Origin: Minicystis rosea
GTDB lineage: Bacteria; Myxococcota_A; Polyangia; Polyangiales; Polyangiaceae
Reading direction: 5' to 3'
Length of the DNA: 64,000 bases
Assembly: GCA_001931535.1 (NCBI GenBank)
Contig: CP016211.1
Location: 7,115,703-7,179,702, forward strand
Part shown: positions 25,857-33,663 of the stretch, piece after piece
How positions within the stretch are numbered: position 1 is the stretch's first letter
Layout of the letters: each line of letters begins with the position of its first letter
Made by a program: the position numbers and the translations under genes
Notes under the pieces: model-generated
What the model was told of the DNA's origin: nothing
Databases searched by the model: none
Seen by the model: only the letters and a program-made list of their open reading frames with translations

Positions 25857-26543
25857 GTGAAACGACGTCGCCTCCTCTCTCTCGGCCTCTTCGGTCTGCT
25901 CACGGCTGCCCTCGGCGGGTGCGGCGGAGCCGAGCCGGCCCGTTCGGCGCTGCCCCCGACGGCGAACGAGCCAACCATCGTCGCAGCCATGGTCAGTCCG
26001 CTGACGAAGGAGACACCGCTCCAGGCGGTTCTCGTCTTCGCCTTCGATCCCAGCGAGAAGTTGATCAGCCCGGCGACGGAGCTCCTGGGCTTCATCTCCA
26101 AGCAACGCACGGAGGGTGGGTTCGGCAAGGAGCCGCAGAAGACGCTGCTGCTCGATCCCGCGCCCGCCCCGGCCAAGGCCGAACGGTTGCTGTATGTGGC
26201 GATGGGCCCGCGGGACGCGTTCTCCCTCGACCGCGTGAAGGCCGCGGGCGCGACGGTGATGCGCGAGACGATCCGCCTGGGCGTCGAGCACATGGCGTTC
26301 GCCCCGATCGCGCGCGATCAGGGGGTCACGTCGCTCCCGCCGGAGGACGTGGCCGCCGCGTTCATCGAAGGCGCCCTGGTGGAGTATCACGCCGTGCGAC
26401 GCGCCACGCCGGACATGCCCATCGCCCTCCGGGAGGTGACGTTCGAGGCGGGAGCGCCGTTCATCGACGCGGTCACGCAGGCCGTCGCGCGCGGTGTCGC
26501 GGCCGCGCACGCGCGTGTCCAGGAGGGCCCGCCCGCGCGGTGA
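25857..26543 (+). CDS. Lipoprotein with peptidase M17 N-terminal-type domain
   Basis: 228 residues from the GTG at 25857, which has GGAGGGAGC just upstream. The signal peptide LLSLGLFGLLTAALGGC carries a good lipobox. The mature protein resembles the non-catalytic N-terminal domain of leucyl aminopeptidases (M17): PLQAVLVFAFDPSEKL, ERLLYVAMGPRDAFSLDRVK, RETIRLGVEHMAFAPIARD and DVAAAFIEGALVEYHAVRR. The catalytic metal-binding domain is absent. It may be a binding module kept without peptidase activity. Periplasmic, membrane-anchored. Confidence 0.7.
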   Translation: MKRRRLLSLGLFGLLTAALGGCGGAEPARSALPPTANEPTIVAAMVSPLTKETPLQAVLVFAFDPSEKLISPATELLGFISKQRTEGGFGKEPQKTLLLDPAPAPAKAERLLYVAMGPRDAFSLDRVKAAGATVMRETIRLGVEHMAFAPIARDQGVTSLPPEDVAAAFIEGALVEYHAVRRATPDMPIALREVTFEAGAPFIDAVTQAVARGVAAAHARVQEGPPAR

Positions 26544-26565
26544 GCCCAGAAGGCGCGGCTCGGGT

Positions 26566-27222
26566 TCACCGACGGCGCTGGGCGCGCGCCTGTTGCCCGC
26601 GCTCGGCGCGCGGCGCCCTGTGGCTCGCGATGAGGTTCGCGTAGGCCGGGAGGTGCGTGGCGAGGAGGCGCTCGAGCCCCTCCACGTCGTGGCGCCAGTC
26701 GCGCTGCAGCTCGTTGGCGACGCTGAACCAGTTCATGAGCTGAGCGCCCTCCTGGGTCATCCGGCTCCAGGCCGCGTCACGAACGGCAGTGTTGAAGGTG
26801 CCGGAGGCGTCCGTGACCACGAAGACGTCGTACCCTTCCTTGAGCGCCGACAGCGCCGGAAAGGCGACGCAGACATCGGTGACGATGCCAGCCATGATGA
26901 GCTGCCGTCGCCCCGTGGCTTTCACGGCATTGACGAAATCCTCGTTGTCCCAGGCATTGATCTGGCCCGGCCGCCGGATGACGGGCGCGTGCGGGAACCG
27001 CTCCGAAAGCTCCGTCACCAGGGGACCATTGGGGCCCTGCTCGAAGCTCGTGGTGAGGATGGTGGGAAGCGAGAAGAGCTTGGCCGTATCCGCCAGCGCG
27101 AGAATGTTGTTCCTGAATTCATCGGCCGAAAAATCACGCACGAGCGAGAGGAGCCCTGCCTGGTGGTCAATCAGGAGAACGGCCGCATCCTCGCGCGAGA
27201 GGCGGTTGTACGAAACGCTCAT
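26566..27222 (-). CDS. Isochorismatase-family (YcaC-like) hydrolase
   Basis: 218 residues from the ATG at 27222 (MSVSYNRLSREDAAVLLIDH); an ATG at 27231 would add three residues. Catalytic elements are visible: Asp in LLIDHQAGLL and Cys in GIVTDVCVAFPAL, with the usual Lys position less certain. The YcaC-type sequence SFEQGPNGPLVTEL and RPGQINAWDNEDFVNAV is clear. YcaC-group enzymes are cytoplasmic octamers of unsettled substrate. The last ~25 residues are Arg/Gln/Ala-rich and disordered. It is convergent with the M17-like lipoprotein gene (22-bp gap). Confidence 0.85.
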   Translation of the reverse strand: MSVSYNRLSREDAAVLLIDHQAGLLSLVRDFSADEFRNNILALADTAKLFSLPTILTTSFEQGPNGPLVTELSERFPHAPVIRRPGQINAWDNEDFVNAVKATGRRQLIMAGIVTDVCVAFPALSALKEGYDVFVVTDASGTFNTAVRDAAWSRMTQEGAQLMNWFSVANELQRDWRHDVEGLERLLATHLPAYANLIASHRAPRAERGQQARAQRRR

Positions 27223-27231
27223 GCGATCCAT

Positions 27232-27611
27232 CTAGGACCGGCCGTCCTGATCGGGAGCGGAAGGTGACCAGCCTCGTTCTCCGCGCCTGGCAGGCCTCCC
27301 CTCTTTCCCGTGCCATGGGCCACCGTGGCAGCGCCTTCCGTGCGCGGGATCCGCATCCTGGACAGGTGTTGAAACAACAGGGCCGTGCCCGTCTTCGACA
27401 CGATGATCCGATCCTGCTCGGGGACGGGTGTTCGCCTCGACGGCGAACCTCCCTGCGCTGCGCAACGCGAGGAAGGTGTTGTGCCGGGTGGAGACCGAGC
27501 AACCACCTCGACTTCCGGTGACCCGCTGGATCACGTGTCGAAAGATCCGAGTGGCACCGCATCGCGACGCGCTTGCGCGCGGGGCTCGCCCCGGGTGTAT
27601 TGATCCCGACC
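27232..27611. other. Divergent spacer with one short repeat
   Basis: About 380 bp. It holds the 31-bp repeat at 27326-27356 and no supported gene. Confidence 0.4.
27326..27356. repeat. 31-bp intergenic repeat, partner at 14951
   Basis: TGGCAGCGCCTTCCGTGCGC followed by GGGATCCGCAT. Confidence 0.75.
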
Positions 27612-28759
27612 ATGACATTCCCTCGTCGTGCCGCCCTCGCCGCGCTGGTGCTCTCGTCGTCGCTCACCAGTGTCGCGGCCTGCGGCGGGCCGGAGGGCAG
27701 CGACCACCCCGACGCTGGAACCGGCGGCGCCGGCACGACGAGCACGAGCGCGAGCGGCGGAACGACAACGGGCACGAGCGCGGGCAGCAGCACGACGGGC
27801 ACGGGCGGGAGCAGCGGCACGACGGGCACGGGCGGGAGCAGCAGCACGACGGGCACGGGCGGCGCGGGCGGGGGGCTCTCGAACGTCGAGGTGCTGTTCG
27901 AGGCCAATGCGTTTCACCTCCTCTCGGTGGCCATCGACGACACCACCGCGTATGCCGGCGGCGATCAGGGGCTCGTGGCGGTCCCCAAGTCGGGCGGTGC
28001 CGCCGTCATGCTCGATCTGACTCCCGGCGTCGTCGGCGTCGCGGTGAGCGCGTCGCACGTCTACTACACGACGCGCTCTTCGAACGCCGGCGACGTGCGC
28101 CGCATCCCCAAGGCGGGCGGCGCGCCCGAGGTGATCCACACCTCGAGCCTGGAGCCCTGGAGCATCGCCGTGTCCGGCGATCGCGTGTACTTCACGGAGG
28201 TAGACATCTTTGCCGGCGCGGGCTGCCTGCGATCAGCGCCGCTCGATGGCAGCGCGCCGCCCATCGCGATCGATTGCGGCCTGTGCGATCCCGGGAGCGT
28301 GGCGATCGGCGATGGCCACGTCTACGTCGCGAACTTCAACTGCGTCGACGGCGAGCTCGTGCGCTTCCCCGTCGGGGCGGCGCGAAGGAGACGCTCGCCA
28401 ACGACAGCCCCATGGGCGTCGCGGTGGGCGCGGGACACGTCTTCTGGAGCCACCATCTCGGCCCGATCGAGTGGCGTCCGACGCCGGGAGGCAGCGTATC
28501 GACGACGCCGATCCCCTACGACTTCGCGCAGGGGATGGTCGCCGACGAGGCGGCGCTCTACGTGGGTCACGAGGGCGTCGCGGGCCTCGACGGCCGCATC
28601 GTGCGGCTCACGCCCGACGGGCAGGTGACCGTCGTCGCCAGCGGGTTCAGCTTGCCCGAGATGGGTTACGTCAACATGGGTATCGACGCGACGCATGTCT
28701 ATTTCGCCGGCTCGCTGAGCTTCACCAGCTCGGCGATCCTGCGCGCGCCCAAGCCCTGA
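27612..28759 (+). pseudogene. Propeller-type lipoprotein gene with one apparent frameshift
   Basis: ATG at 27612 (MTFPRRAALAALVLSSSL) with a lipobox-like VAAC, then a ~50-residue Gly/Thr/Ser linker built from GTTGTGGSS-type repeats. The body has NHL/YncE-like propeller blades: VAIDDTTAYAGGDQGLVAV, VAVSASHVYYTTRS, IAVSGDRVYFTEV and VAIGDGHVYVANF. At about 28372-28381, next to GGGG, the frame moves by one base and continues as GGAKETLANDSPMGVAVGAG, VGHEGVAGLDGRIVRL and a final blade ending RAPKP at 28759. Joined product about 382 residues. Pseudogene or assembly error. Confidence 0.75.
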
Positions 28760-29033
28760 ATCGGGAGCTGAACGAGGTCGTGGAGGCGACGACCCTCCAT
28801 CTGACGGCCAGACCTCGACGGCCCTCCCCGTCGACGCGCCGCTCGGGCCGGCGCGGATGGGGCGCGACGCAGAGCATGACGTCGCGCGTCCCCCTCGCCG
28901 GGGCCGCGACCTCAAATGTCGCATCGCCTTTTCGTCCTCCATCTCGTAGAGACGGTTCGTTCTTCGCGGGCGCATCGAAGGATCACGAGCCTCGGCCGAG
29001 CGCTCGTGTCAGCGCCGACAAGGAGATCGCATC

Positions 29034-29306
29034 ATGACGAAGCACCTCTTCACATCGCTGTTCATCGCCTGTTCCATCTTCATCGGTTGCGCGGCCCCCG
29101 CGCCCACCGAGAGCGAAGGCGACGCCGAGGGCTCGGATACGACCGAGATCGAGACGCCCGCTTCCCCGGGCGAAACGCTCCACCCCCAGCTCAACTCGTT
29201 CGATCCCGGGGACGCGCCGCCGTGCGACTGCTCGCCGAACATCGCATGTCCGAAGGGCAAGACGTGCCACATGTATGATCTCGGCTATTGCGGCCGCTGC
29301 GGCTGA
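29034..29306 (+). CDS. Small Cys-rich lipoprotein
   Basis: 90 residues, ATG at 29034. The signal peptide (HLFTSLFIACSIFIGC) ends in a lipobox IGC. A short acidic linker follows (ESEGDAEGSDTTEIE), then a C-terminal domain with six cysteines: PPCDCSPNIACPKGKTCHMY and GYCGRCG. Probably disulfide-bonded on the cell surface. No family recognised. Confidence 0.6.
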   Translation: MTKHLFTSLFIACSIFIGCAAPAPTESEGDAEGSDTTEIETPASPGETLHPQLNSFDPGDAPPCDCSPNIACPKGKTCHMYDLGYCGRCG

Positions 29307-29469
29307 GCGACCGCGCCGCACACGTATCCATCGTGCTCCAAGGTGAAGCGTGCCGCGGCGCGTGCCTCGACGGACAGGGGCGAGGGCTCGTGTCCCGATA
29401 GACAAAGAGTGCTGCGATCGAGGCGTCGGCGGCATCGACTGCGTTGCCGCGGAAAGCTGCCAAGCGTGT

Positions 29470-29817
29470 CTCCTAATACTACAGTTGCAGTTCATCGTCG
29501 GTCGGGCCGGCCGAGCCACGTGATTCTGTGGAAGGCTATGCGTCGAGCTTGGTTGCCGTCCAGCCGACCCCGACACGCCACTTTCAGCAAGATCGCGTGG
29601 ATGAGGCGGGTGGTCCGAGGTGATTTACAACTGTAGTACTAAATCAGCGGTCAAAGCGGTCAAGATTCTCGAACAACAGTCTCTTCGTGGACGTGGACGC
29701 ACGTGGACGCTGACGTCGACGGCCCGTCGTCAGCGTCAGCGTTCACGACCACGTCCACGTCCGCGAAGGGTCTTCGTCGTTCGAGAATCACGCTCGCTAC
29801 GCTCGCTGATTTAGGAG
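29470..29817. repeat. Long imperfect palindrome (hairpin), interrupted by a MITE-like insertion
   Basis: After removing 29477-29638 and one copy of CTAA, the flanks form one inverted repeat with arms of about 90 nt. The outer ends pair as CTCCTAAATCAGCG (left) with CGCTGATTTAGGAG (right, 29804-29817). GATTCTCGAAC (from 29664) pairs with GTTCGAGAATC (to 29789). The GGACGTGGACG and ACGCTGACG blocks pair near the centre at about 29726. Some inner sectors of equal length do not pair. The transcript or single strand could fold into a very long stem. Confidence 0.85.
29477..29638. mobile_element. 162-bp MITE-like element with 11-bp terminal inverted repeats and 4-bp target duplication
   Basis: Ends are TACTACAGTTG (29477-29487) and CAACTGTAGTA (29628-29638), perfect inverted repeats. 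CTAA flanks both sides (29473-29476 and 29639-29642). If the duplicated unit is only TA, the ends are 9 bp and the element fits TA-targeting IS630/Tc1-type transposons. It encodes nothing recognisable, so it would be non-autonomous and moved by a transposase elsewhere. Excision in silico restores the pairing of the surrounding palindrome, which confirms the insertion. Confidence 0.85.
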
Positions 29818-30139
29818 CATGCGCGCCGAGCGAGCCCACCTTCCCCGATAGCCCATCATCCATCGAGCTCGGTGCACGACCACCGCAGCGCACGAGCCCG
29901 CAACCAGAGCAAGGATGGAGCTTCATGGCTCCTTCCCATCGACGATTCGTGCCGAGCGGCCATGCGATGAGCTGCCGAGTGGGCCTCGGCCCCCGACGGC
30001 GGGCGAGGTCAGCCTCACCACCGTCGAGCCGCTCCTCCCGTTCCTGATCGGGTGATTGCCGAGCTCGTCTCGCCTGGCGGGAGGATGGCTGTTGCCGCAA
30101 TCCACCCGCTCCTGAATTGATGTCCGTGAAGCGGCGCAT

Positions 30140-33034
30140 ATGCTCCTCGGTGGGACACCCATGACGCTGCGCCTTCATCGCCGAGCCGCCAACGTCGACA
30201 ACATCGCCGCGCGCCGTGGCCCGCGGTGCGAGTCGGTGCCGACGTCTCCAGTGGTCGCGCTCGACGAGGTTCACGATCACCTCCAGACCGCGCTCGCGCA
30301 CACGCCCATCGTGCTCTTCTCCCTCGACGAGCAGGGGATCATCGACATGGCGGAGGGGAGCGGGATCGGGTCGCTCGGCGCCGGCCTGCACGAAGGGCGG
30401 GGCACGTCGATCTTCGAGGTCTACCGTGCTCATCCCTGGGTCACGGACGCTGCCCACCGAGCTCTGGCGGGGGAGACCGTGAGCACCTCCGGAAAGATCC
30501 GGGGAGCGTGGCTGGAAGCCCATTTCATCCCCGTGCGGGCCGCGGGTGGCAGGGTCACGGGCCTGTTCGGCATCGCCACGGACGTCACCGCTCGGCGGCG
30601 GGCGCAGGAGGCGCTCGAACAGCAGCAGTCCGTCCTCAAGTACGTCATCGCCAACGTCCCTCACGCCATCTTCTGGAAGGACAGGGAGTGCCGTTTTCTC
30701 GGCGGCAATCACCTCTTCCTCAACGACACCGGGACGGTCCTGGAGACGCTGGTCGGCAAGACGGACTACGACGTTTGGGAGAGGAGGGAAGACGCGGACG
30801 CCTTCGTGCAGATCGACAAAGAGGTGATGGCCAGCGGCACGCCCCGCCTCGACATCGAGGAGACGCTGCTCCGCTCGGACGGCCAGCAGCGCGTCCTGCT
30901 CACCAGCAAGGTCCCCATCCGCGACGAGGCCGGCCGCGTGACCGGCCTCCTCGGGATCTACGCGGACATCACCGAGCGCAAGCAGATGGAGGTCGATCTC
31001 CAGAACGCCAAGGAGGCCGCCGACGCCGCGGCCCGCGCCAAGGGGGAGTTCCTCACCACCATGAGCCACGAGCTGCGCACCCCGCTCTCGCTCATCCTCG
31101 GCCCGCTGGCGTCGCTGCTCTCGAACCACGACGAGGAGATGTCGCCGCGGGTGCGCGCCGACCTGGAGCGCATCCAGCGCAATGCGCGGCGCCTCCACCG
31201 GCTCGTCGACGACATCCTCGATCACCAGAAGATCGAGTCCGGCAAGATGACCCTCGACTGGGAGGCGGTCGACGTCGTCGAGCTGTGCCGGGACATGATC
31301 GAGGGCGCCCACCCGGCGGCGGCGCGCGGCGGCATTCATCTCTCGATGAAGGCCGATCCCGAGCTCCGCAGCGTCCCCCTCGATCGGCGCAAGTTCGAGA
31401 AGATCCTGCTCAACCTCCTGGGCAACGCGCTCAAGTTCACGCCGGAGGAGGGCCGGGTCTCGGTCGAGCTCTGCGCGCTCGGCGATCGGATGGAGCTCGC
31501 GGTCACGGACACGGGGCCGGGCATCCCCGAGGGCAAGCGGCACCTGCTCTTCCAGCGGTTTCAGCAGATCGACGCGTCGCCGACGCGCAAGCACGAAGGG
31601 ACGGGCATCGGCCTCTCCCTCGTCAAGGATCTGACCGAGATGATGGGCGGCGCCGTCGGCGTGACCAGCGAGGTCGGCGTGGGATCCCGCTTCTTCGTGA
31701 CCCTCCCGCGCGCGCCGGATCGGCTGGTCTCCGCGCCTTCGCCGCGCGGTCCGGCGCCGCCCTCGCGAGGCGACCTCCTCGACGCCCCCGCGCCGCGCGC
31801 CGTCGTCGCGGCCTCGCCCGCGCGGCGCCCGGCGAGCGCGTCGGCGTCGCGCGTGCTCGTGGTCGAGGACAACCCGGACATGCGCGCCTACCTCTCGGAC
31901 ATCCTGATCGCCGACCACGAGATCGATCTGGCGACGAACGGCCGGGAGGCGCTCCTGGCCATCGAGGCCCGGCGGCCCGACATCATCGTGTCCGACGTGA
32001 TGATGCCGGAGATGGATGGCTTCGAGCTGGTCGCGCGGCTCAAGCGCGATCCCGCGCTCCGGGACATCCCCGTCATCCTCCTCACGGCGCGCGCCGGCCG
32101 CAAGGAGACCGTGGGCGGCCTCGACGCCGGCGCCGACGACTACCTGTGCAAGCCCTTCGATCCCACGGAGCTCCTGGCACGGGTCCGCGCGGCCGAGCGG
32201 CTGTACCGCGCGCACCGCGATCTGGCCGCGAAGAACGAGGAGCTGGCCACCACGCTGCGAAGGCTCTCGGAGACGCAGGACGAGCTGATCCAGGCCGGCA
32301 AGATGGCGGCGGTGGGCACGTTGCTCGCGGGCCTGTCGCACGAGCTGAACAACCCGGTCGCCATCATCCTCATGAAGGCGCAGCTCCTCCTCCAGCAGCA
32401 GCGCGCAGGGGCGGTGGACGGCGCCGTGCTGGAGAGGTCGCTCTCCGCCATCGAGGGGCAGGCCAACCGCTGCTCCAGCCTGGTGCGCGCGCTGCTCGAG
32501 CACACGCGCCGCAAGCCCGCCACGCGCGAGCCGTGCGACCTCGGCGCGGCGCTCTCCCGCGTCCTCGAGATCTCCGGCCCGCAGGCGCGCGATCGCGGCG
32601 TCGACCTGAAGCCGACGGATCTCGCTCCATCCTTGCCGCCGCTCCTGGCCAATCCGACGCAGCTCGACTCGGCGCTGCTCAACGTGATCGGCAACGCCAT
32701 CGCCGCGGTCTCTCCGGGCGGCAGCGTCGTCATCCGGGCTCGCCCGCTGGTCAGGCGGGGCGTGCCGGGCGTGGGAATCGAGGTGCGCGACACCGGCTGC
32801 GGTATCCCTGCCGAGGATCTCGAGCACATCTTCGAGCCCTTCTTCACCACCAAACCGCCAGGGCAAGGGACCGGGCTCGGCCTCTCGCTGACGCAGCGGT
32901 TCTTCGACGACCATCAGGGCGACATCCGCGTCGAGAGCGAGGTCTCCGTGGGAACGACGGTCTTCATGTGGCTCCCCGCAGCCGAGAACCGGAGCGAGGT
33001 CGAGACGCCGGCCGCCGGCGGTGGATCGTCCTGA
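30140..33034 (+). CDS. Hybrid sensor histidine kinase (PAS-PAS-HK-REC-HK)
   Basis: 964 residues; the ATG at 30161 is an alternative start. Order: two PAS domains (~45-155 and ~160-280, each ending in the usual GIATDVTARRRAQE / GIYADITERKQME coil), then HisKA with H310 in MSHELRTPLS, a full HATPase (NLLGNALKFTPEEG, DTGPGIPEG, GTGIGLSLVKDL), and a REC domain with phospho-acceptor D619 in SDVMMPEMDG plus ILLTARAG and KPFDP. A second HisKA-like segment with H734 in GLSHELNNPV is followed by a second complete HATPase (NVIGNAIAAV, DTGCGIP, GTGLGLSL). No transmembrane segment, so a cytoplasmic sensor. Two kinase cores around one receiver suggest an internal relay. No response regulator adjoins it. 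Confidence 0.92.
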   Translation: MLLGGTPMTLRLHRRAANVDNIAARRGPRCESVPTSPVVALDEVHDHLQTALAHTPIVLFSLDEQGIIDMAEGSGIGSLGAGLHEGRGTSIFEVYRAHPWVTDAAHRALAGETVSTSGKIRGAWLEAHFIPVRAAGGRVTGLFGIATDVTARRRAQEALEQQQSVLKYVIANVPHAIFWKDRECRFLGGNHLFLNDTGTVLETLVGKTDYDVWERREDADAFVQIDKEVMASGTPRLDIEETLLRSDGQQRVLLTSKVPIRDEAGRVTGLLGIYADITERKQMEVDLQNAKEAADAAARAKGEFLTTMSHELRTPLSLILGPLASLLSNHDEEMSPRVRADLERIQRNARRLHRLVDDILDHQKIESGKMTLDWEAVDVVELCRDMIEGAHPAAARGGIHLSMKADPELRSVPLDRRKFEKILLNLLGNALKFTPEEGRVSVELCALGDRMELAVTDTGPGIPEGKRHLLFQRFQQIDASPTRKHEGTGIGLSLVKDLTEMMGGAVGVTSEVGVGSRFFVTLPRAPDRLVSAPSPRGPAPPSRGDLLDAPAPRAVVAASPARRPASASASRVLVVEDNPDMRAYLSDILIADHEIDLATNGREALLAIEARRPDIIVSDVMMPEMDGFELVARLKRDPALRDIPVILLTARAGRKETVGGLDAGADDYLCKPFDPTELLARVRAAERLYRAHRDLAAKNEELATTLRRLSETQDELIQAGKMAAVGTLLAGLSHELNNPVAIILMKAQLLLQQQRAGAVDGAVLERSLSAIEGQANRCSSLVRALLEHTRRKPATREPCDLGAALSRVLEISGPQARDRGVDLKPTDLAPSLPPLLANPTQLDSALLNVIGNAIAAVSPGGSVVIRARPLVRRGVPGVGIEVRDTGCGIPAEDLEHIFEPFFTTKPPGQGTGLGLSLTQRFFDDHQGDIRVESEVSVGTTVFMWLPAAENRSEVETPAAGGGSS

Positions 33035-33465
33035 TCGAGGTGCTGCCACGCGCGCTCCGCCGCCCCTGTCACGGAGGCTGAGCGAGCCGCGAGCGGCTCA
33101 CCCGATGGCAAAGGAGATCGGCTGAGCTCTCCGGCTCACGCCCCTGCTCGATCTGCGCGAGCGGTGCCTCGAGCTTTTCAAGGTTACGAGCAAGGGCGGC
33201 GTGGCCGAGGTGTGGCTCCTCGGCCAGCGGCTGCTGGAGGTGCCCACCGGCGCGCGCCCCTGATCGCGCTCGGCGGCAACGGGCCGTCCCGTCCTTCACC
33301 ACGTCCACAAGACGGCCGTGCAGAAGGTCGTCACCGCGGCGCCCCGGCTAAGCCAGCCGCTTCCGCCAGTCGGCCACGTCACGCTCCGTATCCGGGCCAC
33401 CCAGGGGCGACCAGCCGCGGCCTGCACCCGCTCATCGGCCCTCGGCGCCGATCCCGCGTGACGTC
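33035..33465. other. Spacer, no intact gene
   Basis: About 430 bp after the kinase. An open stretch near 33140-33260 reads ELFKVTSKGGVAEVWLLGQR but has no ribosome site or family match, and may be another eroded gene. Confidence 0.35.
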
Positions 33466-33630
33466 ATGATGCCCATGAGAGCCCGCGACGACGACGAGGG
33501 CGGCACGCTCCAATACCTCGTCGGCGTGCGAGAGCGATCCATCCTGTTCATCGGATCGGCGAATTTCATCGAGAGCGAGCTCGTCGGCCTCCGCCCCGAC
33601 GTGCGGAGGTCATCGTGGCGCGGCCGATAG
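33466..33630 (+). pseudogene. Possible C-terminal remnant of a metallo-beta-lactamase-fold hydrolase
   Basis: A 54-residue ORF from the ATG at 33466. Its core GGTLQYLVGVRERSILFIGS, then ANFIESELVGLRPDV, resembles the late strands of MBL-fold hydrolases, where a strand ending in GS and a helix with GLRPDV occur. The metal-binding HxHxDH region is absent. The product ends in a basic run (RRSSWRGR), as if shifted out of frame. Most likely a fragment. Confidence 0.35.
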
Positions 33631-33663
33631 TGCACGGCGAACGTCGCGAATAGTATCCGGCGC

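Larger units (their letters stand above)
29307..30139. other. Non-coding stretch with nested mobile and palindromic elements
   Basis: 833 bp between the small lipoprotein and the hybrid kinase. It is occupied by the MITE-like element (29477-29638) nested in the long palindrome (29470-29817). The last ~320 bp before the kinase show no gene. Confidence 0.6.

Noticed and set aside
29477..29638. TACAnnTGTA-type BlaI/MecI operator sites at both ends of the element
   Set aside because: The sequence does resemble BlaI-type operators (TACTACA..TG), but the two sites are exact terminal inverted repeats flanked by a target duplication, which the mobile-element model explains fully; no BlaI or M56 peptidase gene adjoins.
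29639..29817. Retron msr/msd region
   Set aside because: The long stem is suggestive in a myxobacterium, but no reverse transcriptase gene or conserved branching context is visible nearby.
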